NCBI RefSeq assembly: GCF_016863175.1
Contig: NZ_BOOJ01000070.1
Location: forward strand, 1 to 64,000
DNA: 64,000 nt
From: Paraplanobispora siamensis
Lineage (GTDB): Bacteria; Actinomycetota; Actinomycetes; Streptosporangiales; Streptosporangiaceae
Direction: 5' to 3'
Position numbers and translations under genes: made by a program. Within the stretch, counting starts at the first letter, position 1. The number at the start of each line of letters is the position of its first letter. The notes under the pieces are model-generated. The model was not told where the DNA came from and ran no database searches. It saw nothing but the letters and a program-made list of their open reading frames with translations. Positions 29,594-37,842 of the stretch are shown here, in pieces.

Positions 29594-29995
29594 GTGCCGC
29601 TCTCTGAGCACGAGCAGCGCCTGCTCGACCAGATCGAGCAGGCCCTCTACGCCGAGGACCCGAAGTGGGCCAATACCGTAAGGATCAGTGATCCGCGCAG
29701 CCACTACAAGCGCCGCCTGGTGAAGGCCTCCCTCGGCTTCATCCTTGGCGTCGTCCTGTTGATGGTCGGCGTCGTGATTCAACTCATCCCGCTCGGCGTC
29801 GGCGGTTTCGTGGTCATGCTCGCCGCGTGTCTGTGGGGTCTGTCCAGCTGGAAGCGGATGAACGGTTTCGGTGAGAACACCGCGACCGCATCCCCCGGCC
29901 AGCCGGAAGGAAGGATGAAGCGCCGCGGCGGTCCCCGCCAGGGCTTCATGGAGCGGATGGAAGAGCGCTGGCGCCGTCGTCACGACGAGCGCTGA
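29594..29995 (+). CDS. DUF3040 membrane protein
   Basis: 133 residues, GTG start with GGGAGG 4 nt upstream. The N-terminus PLSEHEQRLLDQIEQALYAEDPKWA is diagnostic of DUF3040, a family confined to Actinobacteria. Two transmembrane segments (LGFILGVVLLMVGVVIQL, VGGFVVMLAACLWGL) and a very basic C-terminus (MKRRGGPRQGFMERMEERWRRRHDER). Often found near the dcw cluster; function unknown. Confidence 0.92.
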   Translation: MPLSEHEQRLLDQIEQALYAEDPKWANTVRISDPRSHYKRRLVKASLGFILGVVLLMVGVVIQLIPLGVGGFVVMLAACLWGLSSWKRMNGFGENTATASPGQPEGRMKRRGGPRQGFMERMEERWRRRHDER

Positions 29996-30019
29996 CCTCT
30001 CCGGCATCCGCGACCGCGT

Positions 30020-30051
30020 GTGAGCCGCCCCCCGTCAGGGGGACGGCTCAC
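30020..30051 (+). terminator. Terminator after DUF3040 gene
   Basis: 14-bp stem GTGAGCCG.CCCCC / GGGGG.CGGCTCAC with one mismatch and a GTCA loop. Confidence 0.75.
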
Positions 30052-30164
30052 ATGATGAGCCAGGCGTTCACTTCGCCGACTTCCCAGGTCCTCACCCGCC
30101 CGGCAGCCGCGCGCGCCCCGGCACCCCGCGGACCGGGCGGGTCCCTGCGAGGGGGATGACGCGC

Positions 30165-30202
30165 CAGGGCCCGCCGTGCCGGTGACGGCACGGCGGGCCC
30201 TG
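30165..30202 (-). terminator. Terminator after transglutaminase operon
   Basis: Perfect 16-bp stem (30165-30180 with 30187-30202) and 6-nt loop just past the minus-strand operon end. It is probably effective on both strands. Confidence 0.8.
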
Positions 30203-30232
30203 ACCTGTCAGCCTTTCCCGCGGGTCCCGCCG

Positions 30233-32671
30233 TCAGGCGCTCCTGCGTGCCGCGCGGCCCAGCCGGATGTTCTCCAGGCGGTCGAAGCCGTCCAGCACCC
30301 GGCCGCCCATCGCCCGCATCCGCAGCAGCGTGGACGGCGGCAGCAGCACCGCCCGGATCCTCCTGCCCCGGGACACGGTGGCCGCCAGCGCCCGCCGTAC
30401 CCGCCGGACGTCCTCGCGGAACGATCCCGTCGGGGCCGGGGTCCTGGCGAAGAGCATCCGCTCCACCGCCTCGGCGATCTTCGCCATGGAGGCGGCGGCC
30501 TCGGAGTCGAACTCGTACTGCTCGCTCAGCCGCCGGGCCAGCGCCCGCGGGCTCTCACTGGGCCGGCGCGTCATGCCGTAGTCGCACAGGGCGTCGTCGA
30601 GCTCCGCCCAGGCCGCCGTCACCGTGGCCTGCCCGAGGTTGCTCCTGACCGCGACGATGGGAGCCGACCCCGGGGCCGCCTCCGCCTGCGCCGTCTCCAC
30701 CTGCACCGCGTCCCTGGAGTAGGCCCGGCGGCGGCGCAGCCGCAGCTGCCAGCGGATCATCCCGGGGATGAGGGCGATCAGCAGCAGGACCACGACCCCG
30801 ATGCCGATCTTCACGGCCAGCGGCATCTCCTCCTCGACCGGGAGGACCGCGCCGCCGAGCTCGCGGTCGAGCATCGGGTTGCGCGGGGTGTCCGCCGACT
30901 GGCCGGGGGTGTCGGAGCCGGTCGGCGCCGAGCTGGGGCTCGCCGTCGGCTCGTCGTCCCCGCCGGTGGTGACCTCCGGCTGGCTGTAGAGCGGGCGCGT
31001 CGCGCTGCCCTGCCCGGTGGGACCGTTCGGGGTGGGCTCGAATCGCAGCCAGCCCGCGCCCTCGAAGTACAGCTCCGGCCAGGCGTGGGAGTCGCGGGTG
31101 CCCACGTTCCACTGCCCGGCGTAGTTGACGCCGCCGGTGTAGCCGACGGCGACCCGCGAGGGGATGCCCAGGACCCGGGCCAGCACCGCCATCGAGGCGG
31201 CGAACTGCTCGCAGTACCCGGCCCGGCTGCGGATCAGGAAGTCCGTCAGCGCGGGGCCGCCGTGGCCCTGCGTGGCCAGGTTGTAGGTGAACCCGCCCGT
31301 GGTGGTGAAGAACTCCTGGAGCTGGATCGCCTTCTCGTAGGGGGTGGCGTTCGCGTCGGTCTGGTCCTCGGCCAGCTGCCGGATCTCCGGCGGCAGGTCC
31401 TCGGGCAGCCGCAGGTACCGCTCGCCGATCGGCTGCGGGGCGTTCCCGACGGTCTTGAGCAGGTCCGCGGTGGGCTTGGGCTCGGTGCTGACGACCCGGT
31501 AGGTCAGCCCGCGGGCGTCGTCCCGGGTGGAGAACACCATGAGCGTGTCCCGGTCGGGCCGCCAGTCGCCCTCGATCTGGACCTGGCTGGCCGGGTACGG
31601 CAGAGGCAAGAACTTCATGTTCTCCACCTCGTCGCTGACCGAGACGTTGGTGGTCACCGAGGCCGCGGGCATGGACGGGCTCTGACCGGGCGCCGGGGGC
31701 ATCGGGCCCTCGAAGGTCCGGTCCTCCGGACGGCCCTGGGTGGGCGACATCGTCCACTGCTCGCCGTCGAAGATGTCCAGCGAGTACAGCCGCAGGTAGC
31801 GGGGCGCCCCGTCACTGGTGTCGTAGGTCAGGACGGTGGAGTTGGCCGGCAGCGAGAGCTCTCCCCGCAGGTTGACCATGGGGTTGGGGATGCTGATCGA
31901 GTTGCCGCCGCCCCTGCCGTTGCCGCTGCCCACGCCGAACCCGAACAGCGGGTCGGGCTCCAGGGTGGGCACCAGCGAGGGCAGCAGGATCGCCAGGATG
32001 ATCGCGGTGAAACCGACCCGCTTGCCCGACAGGCGCAGGTTCGTGCTCTCCGCGGCCGGGCGGGGGGCGACGAAGGACGGGGCCCGGCGCACCAGCACGG
32101 CCCGGCCCCAGTGCGTGATCCGCTCCTGGCCGTCGGCGGCCAGCAGGCCCAGGAAGCCCAGGGCGGCCACGACGACCGTCGGCCAGCTCAGCGGGTCGTC
32201 CATGAACGACGCGGGCACCACGAACAGCGACAGCAGCGGCAGCCCGGCCAGCGCGCTGCGCCGCAGCCGGACCGCGAACAGATCGACCAGTATGGCGATC
32301 AGGCCGACGCCGGCGCAGGTCAGCAGGACGATCCCGGCGTTGCCGGGGACCGGGACGGCGAAGCGCTGGATGTCGGCGAACCCGGTGACCGCCAGCCCGG
32401 CCAGCTCGATGAGCGACTCCTTGGTCGGCACCACCCTGGCCCACGCGGCGTCACCGGCGAACACCGCGGTCAGATAGATCCAGACCGCCACCAGCTGGGC
32501 CGCCGGGACCAGCCCGTTCGGCACCGTGTAGCGGCTGGCCAGCATGCCGACCCCGGTGACCACGAGGATGATCCCGAGGCTCGCCCAGAACCAGGTGCCT
32601 TCCTGGAACAGGGGATAGAGCGAGAGCGCGACCGCTCCGGTGGCCGCGCCCGCCGCGATGGGAAGTCTCAT
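30233..32671 (-). CDS. TgpA-like membrane transglutaminase-domain protein
   Basis: 812 residues. The N-terminus has about six transmembrane helices, then a TgpA-type extracytoplasmic region and a transglutaminase-like core with the triad Cys (RAGYCEQFAASMAVLARVLGIPSRVAVGYTGG), His (GTRDSHAWPELYFEGAGWLRFEPTPNG) and a downstream acidic residue. A Ser/Thr/Pro-rich linker, a further membrane helix (LAVKIGIGVVVLLLIALIPGMI) and a cytosolic DUF4129-like tail follow. The ATG overlaps the DUF58 stop by 4 nt. In the MoxR-DUF58-TgpA operon it probably crosslinks or processes wall or membrane proteins; the substrate is unknown. Confidence 0.9.
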   Translation of the reverse strand: MRLPIAAGAATGAVALSLYPLFQEGTWFWASLGIILVVTGVGMLASRYTVPNGLVPAAQLVAVWIYLTAVFAGDAAWARVVPTKESLIELAGLAVTGFADIQRFAVPVPGNAGIVLLTCAGVGLIAILVDLFAVRLRRSALAGLPLLSLFVVPASFMDDPLSWPTVVVAALGFLGLLAADGQERITHWGRAVLVRRAPSFVAPRPAAESTNLRLSGKRVGFTAIILAILLPSLVPTLEPDPLFGFGVGSGNGRGGGNSISIPNPMVNLRGELSLPANSTVLTYDTSDGAPRYLRLYSLDIFDGEQWTMSPTQGRPEDRTFEGPMPPAPGQSPSMPAASVTTNVSVSDEVENMKFLPLPYPASQVQIEGDWRPDRDTLMVFSTRDDARGLTYRVVSTEPKPTADLLKTVGNAPQPIGERYLRLPEDLPPEIRQLAEDQTDANATPYEKAIQLQEFFTTTGGFTYNLATQGHGGPALTDFLIRSRAGYCEQFAASMAVLARVLGIPSRVAVGYTGGVNYAGQWNVGTRDSHAWPELYFEGAGWLRFEPTPNGPTGQGSATRPLYSQPEVTTGGDDEPTASPSSAPTGSDTPGQSADTPRNPMLDRELGGAVLPVEEEMPLAVKIGIGVVVLLLIALIPGMIRWQLRLRRRRAYSRDAVQVETAQAEAAPGSAPIVAVRSNLGQATVTAAWAELDDALCDYGMTRRPSESPRALARRLSEQYEFDSEAAASMAKIAEAVERMLFARTPAPTGSFREDVRRVRRALAATVSRGRRIRAVLLPPSTLLRMRAMGGRVLDGFDRLENIRLGRAARRSA

Positions 32672-33921
32672 GAGCCGCCCCCGCTGAGTGCGAATCGTCC
32701 TCGCTGTGCGGCGTCCGGCCACGTGTCGGCGATCGAGGCGCCCGCGGGCAGCCGTACGATCCGCCAGCCCGCGCCGGCGAGCACCGCCTGCGCCGCCCGG
32801 TACTCCTGGTTGTCGGCGAGGTCGGGCCGCTCCCAGCCCGCCACGTCCAGCATGACGGCCACGCCGGTCACGTTGCCGTGCCTGAGCCTGGCCAGGGCCT
32901 GCGCCTCCTCGACGGTCACGCCGCCGAGCACGGCCACGATCAGGCCGTCGCCGCCGCCCTGCCGCAGCGCGCTGATGCCGTACTCCAGCGAGCGCGACGA
33001 ACTGGTCCGCACCACCGCGAGGGTGTCCAGCAGCGACCAGCTCAGCCCGCTGTCGGTCAGGTGCTCGGCGCCCTGGTCGGTGACCAGCCGCAGCCCGAGA
33101 CCCTCGTGGGCCAGGTGCACCCCGATGGAGGCCGCGGCCGAGACCGCCACCTCGAATGAGGAGCGCGGTCCCTCGCCCCGGTGCGCGTACCTGCGCGTGT
33201 CCAGCAGCAGAGCGCCCCGGCTCTGCCACTGCTGCTCCTCGCGCCGGACCATCAGCTCGCCGTACCTGGCGGTCGAGCGCCAGTGCACCCGCCGCAGGTC
33301 GTCGCCCTGGCGGTACTCGCGCGGCGCGACGTCGTCGTCGCCCGCGGCCGCCACGCTCCTGGTACGGCTGTCGCCCCCGCCCGTCCACTCGCCCGACAGG
33401 CGCACGTGGGGCAGCGCCACCACCTGGGGCGTCACCACTAGGGTGTCGCTGACGGTGAACGACCGGGTCAGCTCGACCAGGCCGAAGGGGTCGCTGATCC
33501 GGATCGACAGGGGGCCGATGGTGAAGCGGCCCCGCAGGTCGGAGCGGACCCGGTAGTCGATCTCCCGCACGCCCCGCGGCTCCACCCGGTCCAGGACGAA
33601 CCTGGGACGGGCGCCGAGCGCGTACGGGACGGTGTCCTCGATCATGAGCAGGCCGGTCGGGAGACGGGTGACGTTCTCCAGGCGCAGGGTCACGGTGGCC
33701 TCGTTGCCCACCTCGGCCCGGGGCGGGTCCAGCCGCCGCGCGCAGCTGAGCCGGTAGCGGGTGCGGGCCACCACCATGGCGGCCAGCAGCGGCAGGGAGA
33801 CGATCAGCACGCCGACCCTGAGCAGGTCGTGCTCGCCCAGGAAGAAGGCGCACAGCAGCGCCGCGGTGCCCGAGGCGAGGAAGGACCTGCCGCGGGCGGT
33901 GAGCGCCTTCAGCCCCGTCAT
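32668..33921 (-). CDS. DUF58 domain protein
   Basis: 417 residues. Two N-terminal membrane helices (residues about 14-50), a beta-rich region, then the DUF58 signature DDDVAPREYRQGDDLRRVHWRSTARYGELMVRREEQQWQSRGALLLDTRR, which is a VWA-like fold. It is the regular middle member of moxR-DUF58-transglutaminase operons and probably a partner of the AAA+ ATPase. Its stop overlaps the downstream start. Confidence 0.9.
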   Translation of the reverse strand: MTGLKALTARGRSFLASGTAALLCAFFLGEHDLLRVGVLIVSLPLLAAMVVARTRYRLSCARRLDPPRAEVGNEATVTLRLENVTRLPTGLLMIEDTVPYALGARPRFVLDRVEPRGVREIDYRVRSDLRGRFTIGPLSIRISDPFGLVELTRSFTVSDTLVVTPQVVALPHVRLSGEWTGGGDSRTRSVAAAGDDDVAPREYRQGDDLRRVHWRSTARYGELMVRREEQQWQSRGALLLDTRRYAHRGEGPRSSFEVAVSAAASIGVHLAHEGLGLRLVTDQGAEHLTDSGLSWSLLDTLAVVRTSSSRSLEYGISALRQGGGDGLIVAVLGGVTVEEAQALARLRHGNVTGVAVMLDVAGWERPDLADNQEYRAAQAVLAGAGWRIVRLPAGASIADTWPDAAQRGRFALSGGGS

Positions 33922-33982
33922 CGCCGCACCGCCCCGTCCGGCGTGGTGCGGACCCGTGCCCGCGGAGCGCCGGATCGGCCGC

Positions 33983-34960
33983 TCATCTGGCCTGCGCCTC
34001 GGGGACGGGCACCCGGCGGACCAGGTCGGCGATCACCTGCTCCGGCAGGCGGCGCTGGCCCTGCGCCTCGACGCTGGGCAGCAGGCGGTGGGCGAGGACC
34101 GGCACGCACAGGGCCTGCAGGTCGTCGGGGATGACGTAGTCGCGCCCGGCGAGCGCGGCGTTGGCCCGGGCGGCGCGGACGAGCTGCAGGGTCGAGCGGG
34201 GCGAGGCGCCCAGGCGCAGGTCCGGGGAGTGCCGGGTGGCCGTCACCAGGTCGATCGCGTACTTCTTGATCGGCTGGGAGACGTAGACCGCGCGCACCGC
34301 CTCGATCAGCGCCTTGACCTCGGTGGTCGTGGCGACCGGCTCCAGCTTGTCGATCGGGGAGGTGGCGCCGTGCACGTCGAGCATCTCCAGCTCGGCGGCG
34401 GGCTCGGGGTACCCCATCGCGATCCGCGCGGTGAAGCGGTCGCGCTGCGCCTCGGGCAGGGGATAGGTGCCCTCCATCTCGATCGGGTTCTGGGTGGCGA
34501 TCACCATGAACGGCGAGTCGAGCCGGTAGGTCGTGCCGTCGACGGTGACCTGGTGCTCCTCCATGCACTCCAGCAGGGCCGACTGCGTCTTGGGCGAGGC
34601 GCGGTTGATCTCGTCGCCGACCACGATGTTGGCGAACACCGGGCCCGGCTTGAACTCGAACTCCCGGGTCTGCTGGTTGTAGGCGCTCACGCCGGTGATG
34701 TCGCTCGGCAGCAGGTCGGGGGTGAACTGCACGCGGCGCACCGGACAGTCGATGGATCGTGCCAGCGCCTTGGCGAGCATGGTCTTGCCCACGCCGGGCA
34801 CATCCTCGATGAGCAGGTGACCCTCCGCGAGCAGAACGGTCAGGGTCAGGCGCACGACGTCGCTCTTGCCCTCGATGACCGACTCGATCGCCTCGCGTAT
34901 CCGGTGCGCGGTGGCGACCAGATCGTCGAGGTGAGGTGGGACGTCATGGGTTACTGCCAC
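33983..34960 (-). CDS. MoxR-family AAA+ ATPase
   Basis: 325 residues, GTG start with GGAGG about 5 nt upstream. Walker A EDVPGVGKTMLAKALA, Walker B NIVVGDEINRASPKTQSALLECMEEHQVTVDG, sensor 1 VIATQNPIEMEGTYPLPEAQRDRF and the lid SPRSTLQLVRAARANAALAGRDYV. It is a chaperone-like ATPase acting with the DUF58 and TgpA-like proteins, first in the minus-strand operon. A second MoxR relative in this window (10586) belongs to the separate CoxD branch. Confidence 0.92.
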   Translation of the reverse strand: MAVTHDVPPHLDDLVATAHRIREAIESVIEGKSDVVRLTLTVLLAEGHLLIEDVPGVGKTMLAKALARSIDCPVRRVQFTPDLLPSDITGVSAYNQQTREFEFKPGPVFANIVVGDEINRASPKTQSALLECMEEHQVTVDGTTYRLDSPFMVIATQNPIEMEGTYPLPEAQRDRFTARIAMGYPEPAAELEMLDVHGATSPIDKLEPVATTTEVKALIEAVRAVYVSQPIKKYAIDLVTATRHSPDLRLGASPRSTLQLVRAARANAALAGRDYVIPDDLQALCVPVLAHRLLPSVEAQGQRRLPEQVIADLVRRVPVPEAQAR

Positions 34961-35195
34961 CAGGCCTCCATGAGGGTGCGGCGGTTTCGCGCCGGGGGTA
35001 CGTAGTACAACGGGGCCTTTGGGGCCCTTTTTCTATTGTGAGTACCGACACTACGACTCTGCAGGTTCCAGAGCGACTTTATGCGGTCATCGGATCCGTT
35101 TTCGGGTGAACGCCCGACGGCCGGTCGGACACCCCTAATGGGCCTGTCGGGAGGCGTACGGCCCCGCAGTGCGGGCCGGTCTCCGGTCCCCTCCG

Positions 35196-35234
35196 CCACT
35201 GTCCGCCCCACCTCCCTCCACCACTGTCCACCAC
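35196..35234 (-). promoter_or_regulatory. Inverted array of 10-bp-spaced GTGG motifs (possible second MraZ site)
   Basis: On the minus strand GTGG occurs at 10-bp steps (plus-strand CCAC at 35208, 35218 and 35228, with further copies at 35196, 35221 and 35231). It mirrors the mraZ-proximal array. By position it could control the divergent moxR operon or strengthen MraZ binding. Confidence 0.35.
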
Positions 35235-35385
35235 CGTCCCGGCGGGCGTGCGATCGTCCGGCTTTCCCGGCCGTCCCGACACGCCCGTCGCAGGTGGGGG
35301 GTCCCTATACCCACCCCACTCAGCTCCACCCCTCCTGACCTGGGGGAATATCGGCCAATTCGGGCGCGGACACGGGTGGAATCAG

Positions 35386-35443
35386 TTGACGGTGGAGAGA
35401 AGTGGAGTATGGTGGTGCGCAGTGGAGGGCAGGGGCTGTGGAG
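35386..35443 (+). promoter_or_regulatory. mraZ promoter with MraZ-type repeat operator
   Basis: TTGACG (35386-35391), 16 nt, TATGGT (35408-35413). Superposed are GTGGAG/GTGGTG units at 35392, 35402, 35412 and 35422, exactly 10 bp apart, and one more at 35438. MraZ proteins are known to bind short GTGG/TGGG-type direct repeats at helical spacing upstream of their own gene, so autoregulation of the dcw cluster is expected. Confidence 0.6.
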
Positions 35444-35490
35444 GAGCAGTGCGGCACTGAGCACTCCGCTAGGCACGGGAGGTGGGTCCG

Positions 35491-35922
35491 GTGTTCCTCG
35501 GCACCCATCATCCGCGCCTCGACGACAAGGGACGGCTGTTCCTGCCGGCGAAGTACCGTGAGGAGCTGGCGGAGGGTCTGGTGATCACCAAAGGCCAGGA
35601 GCGCTGCCTCTACGTCTTTCCCGTAGAGGAGTTCAGGCGCATCACCGAGGCTCTGCGCACCGCGCCGGTGACCGCCAAGGCGGTCCGGGACTACAGCCGT
35701 GTCTTCTTCGCCAGCGCGTCTGACGAGGTCGCCGACAAGCAAGGACGTATCACCATCCCGCAGGCACTGCGCGAATACGCCAGCCTGCGACGTGACTGCG
35801 TGGTCATCGGAGCCAACACCCGGTTGGAGATCTGGGACGCGCAGGCCTGGGACACCTATCTGGCCGACCAGGAGCAGGCTTTCTCCGATCTTTCGGAGGA
35901 GGTGCTGCCAGGGATTCTGTGA
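35491..35922 (+). CDS. mraZ: Transcriptional regulator MraZ
   Basis: 143 residues, starting at the second GTG ([26 protein letters not shown]), which has GGGAGG 7 nt upstream; the GTG at 35482 overlaps that site. Two AbrB-like half-domains, each with a DxKGR motif: [13 protein letters not shown] and [16 protein letters not shown]. It forms a ring and represses the dcw operon. First gene of the cluster. Confidence 0.96.
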   Translation: MFLGTHHPRLDDKGRLFLPAKYREELAEGLVITKGQERCLYVFPVEEFRRITEALRTAPVTAKAVRDYSRVFFASASDEVADKQGRITIPQALREYASLRRDCVVIGANTRLEIWDAQAWDTYLADQEQAFSDLSEEVLPGIL

Positions 35923-36266
35923 TTTCACGGCCGACTTATCGGTGAACGTCGTTCGGCGAGGTCTCCACCCGCAACCAGTCGCATGCCAGCTGATGCACCT
36001 TCCCCGGTGTCAGGTGGCGAGCGGATACGCGGGTGCGGATGGGGACCTGGCCGGGCGGCCCGGAGTGGGGGCCGGTAAGAGCCTTTTCCGACAGCCCCCG
36101 TGCACTGCCGCGCGGCGCCTTGACGGCGCCGCGTCGCTTTGTCACCCGTGATGTCGCTCCGTCACCCGCGATCGGGGTCACCCGTGATCAGGAAAAGGCT
36201 GCACCGCACCGATGAGGATCCGCCGCATATTCGCGAGTGAGGCGGTGGAAGAGGGGGTAGCGCTTC
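35923..36266. other. mraZ-rsmH leader region with triple direct repeat; candidate structured RNA
   Basis: 344 nt between mraZ and rsmH with no coding support. Three copies of GTCACCCG(T/C)GAT lie at 36141, 36161 and 36177, and GC-rich inverted segments precede them (GGCGCC near 36114 and 36124). A conserved actinobacterial structured RNA, the mraW motif, is known from the 5' leader of this gene, so an RNA element is possible. I cannot fold or align it here. Confidence 0.5.
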
Positions 36267-37325
36267 ATGCGCGCCGAGAACGACAGGTCCGTCCAGGCTC
36301 CGGGCGCGGGGGACGGGCCCGGCGGGGTTCCCGCCGGCGGGGCCTCCGCTGACGGGACCGACCGGTCCGCGGGCGGGCACGTGCCCGTGATGCTGGAGCG
36401 GGTCCTGGAACTGCTGGCTCCCGCGCTGGACCGGCCCGAGCCCGTCGTCGTCGACGCCAACCTCGGTCTCGGCGGGCACGCCGAGGCGCTGCTGGCCGCG
36501 CACCCCTCGCTGCGTCTCATCGGGATCGACCGCGACCCGACCGCGATCGAGCGCTCCACGGCCCGGCTGGCGCCGTACGCCGACCGGACCACGCTGGTGC
36601 GCGCCGTCTCGGACGAACTCCGCGAGGTCCTGGCCCGGCTGGGCCGTCCCCGCATCGACGGAGCCCTGTTCGACCTGGGCGTCTCCTCGCCCCAGCTCGA
36701 CGAGGCCGAGCGCGGCTTCGCCTACTCCTACGACGCCCCACTGGACATGCGGATGGACCGGGACCAGGAGCTGACGGCCGAGACGGTCGTCAACACCTAT
36801 CCGGTCCCCGAGCTGATCCGGATCCTGCGCGACTACGGCGAGGAAAGATTCGCCCCGCGTGTCGCGAACCTAATCGCAAAGGAAAGGGGCAGGGAAGCCA
36901 TAACGTCGACCAAGCGGCTTGCGGAAATCGTCCGTACGGCGATCCCTGCCGCTACCCGACGGACCGGGGGAAACCCCGCGAAGAGAACTTTTCAGGCGTT
37001 GAGGATCGAGGTGAACGCGGAGTTGACGGCCCTGGAGCGCGCGCTGCCCGCGGCACTCGACGCCCTGACGCTCGGCGGGCGCGTCGTCGTGCTCGCCTAC
37101 CACTCCCTGGAGGACCGGCTCACCAAGCAGGTCCTCACCGCGCGGACCAGGGACACCGGCCCGGTGGGCCTGCCCGTCCCGCTGCCGGAGCACCAGCCGC
37201 GGTTCGCGCTCTTGACGAGGGGAGCCGAGCTCCCGAGCGAAGAGGAGGTGGCCCGCAACCCGCGGGCGGCCTCCGCCCGATGCAGGGCGGCAGAAAGGAT
37301 CCGTGAGGCAGTTGACGAGGAGTGA
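36267..37325 (+). CDS. rsmH: 16S rRNA (cytosine-1402 N4)-methyltransferase RsmH
   Basis: 352 residues. After a disordered 36-residue extension rich in Gly/Ala/Asp comes the usual start [17 protein letters not shown], then [15 protein letters not shown] (SAM site), [44 protein letters not shown] and [15 protein letters not shown]. Methylates the ribosomal P-site nucleotide. Codons in 36838-37015 are atypical (AGA, CTA, ATA, ACT, TTT), unlike the flanks. The site GGAAGAGGGGG is about 10 nt upstream. Confidence 0.94.
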   Translation: MRAENDRSVQAPGAGDGPGGVPAGGASADGTDRSAGGHVPVMLERVLELLAPALDRPEPVVVDANLGLGGHAEALLAAHPSLRLIGIDRDPTAIERSTARLAPYADRTTLVRAVSDELREVLARLGRPRIDGALFDLGVSSPQLDEAERGFAYSYDAPLDMRMDRDQELTAETVVNTYPVPELIRILRDYGEERFAPRVANLIAKERGREAITSTKRLAEIVRTAIPAATRRTGGNPAKRTFQALRIEVNAELTALERALPAALDALTLGGRVVVLAYHSLEDRLTKQVLTARTRDTGPVGLPVPLPEHQPRFALLTRGAELPSEEEVARNPRAASARCRAAERIREAVDEE

Positions 37326-37842
37326 GCCAGACGTCCGCCGCGCCGCGCCCGGCCGTGGCGGGAGACCCGTTCGCGTTCCCCGCGCGAATCCGCGGAGCCG
37401 CAGGCCCGGGCCGGTCCAGACCGCGCCCGCGACCCGGCCCGCGTCCCAGGGTCCCGTCGAGGCTCAGGTCCCGGTCGCGGCCCCGGCTCCGGTCGGGAGC
37501 GGCGCGCCCCGGCGCGCACGCGCGCCGCGGGCTCCCTTCATCCTGCTCCTGGTCGGCCTGCTGTGCGGCGGGCTGGTCACGCTGCTGCTGCTGAACACGG
37601 TCCTGGCCCAGGGCTCCTTCCAGGAGAGCCAGCTGCGCGCCGAGATCAAGAAGCACAGCCTGAACCTGGAGGTGCTGAAGAACGGCAACCTCCAGCTGGA
37701 GATGCCCGGCCCGCTCTCCGAGAAGGCCGCGGGCCAGGGGCAGCGGCCCGACTGGGAGAGCGCTGAAGTGATCACCCCCGACGACTCCACCGGCACCGGC
37801 CGGACGCCCGCGGGGCAGGAGCCGGTGGGCACGGGCCGATGA
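37303..37842 (+). CDS. ftsL: FtsL-like divisome protein
   Basis: 179 residues. GTG start with AAAGGA 3 nt upstream, overlapping rsmH by 23 nt; a TTG at 37312 is an alternative. A 77-residue basic Pro/Arg/Ala-rich cytoplasmic tail precedes one membrane helix ([23 protein letters not shown]) and a short periplasm-side coiled coil ([29 protein letters not shown]). Position between rsmH and ftsI and topology identify it as FtsL, although sequence conservation is low. It should bridge FtsQ and FtsI/FtsW. The tail after the coil is acidic and disordered. Confidence 0.85.
   Translation: MRQLTRSEPDVRRAAPGRGGRPVRVPRANPRSRRPGPVQTAPATRPASQGPVEAQVPVAAPAPVGSGAPRRARAPRAPFILLLVGLLCGGLVTLLLLNTVLAQGSFQESQLRAEIKKHSLNLEVLKNGNLQLEMPGPLSEKAAGQGQRPDWESAEVITPDDSTGTGRTPAGQEPVGTGR

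Larger units (their letters stand above)
34961..35490. other. Divergent intergenic region between moxR operon and mraZ
   Basis: 530 nt without a supported gene. It is relatively AT-rich near 35025-35095 and must hold the moxR promoter (minus) and the mraZ promoter (plus). Two arrays of GTGG-type motifs with 10-bp spacing point in opposite directions (35196-35234 minus; 35392-35443 plus). Short reading frames here have no codon bias or homology I can support. Confidence 0.65.

Noticed and set aside
30233-33853. One 1206-codon minus-strand frame suggesting a DUF58-transglutaminase fusion
   Set aside because: The upper part is out of frame with the DUF58 gene that shows real domain content. The transglutaminase gene has its own ATG overlapping the DUF58 stop.
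34995-35035. GGGGCC-TTT-GGGGCCC-TTTTT as an intrinsic terminator
   Set aside because: No upstream plus-strand gene would need it, and the stem is only 5-6 bp. It is more likely part of the moxR promoter region.
35108-35561. Several overlapping short frames in the mraZ upstream region
   Set aside because: Pro/Ser/Arg-rich composition without codon bias; they overlap promoter and operator arrays.
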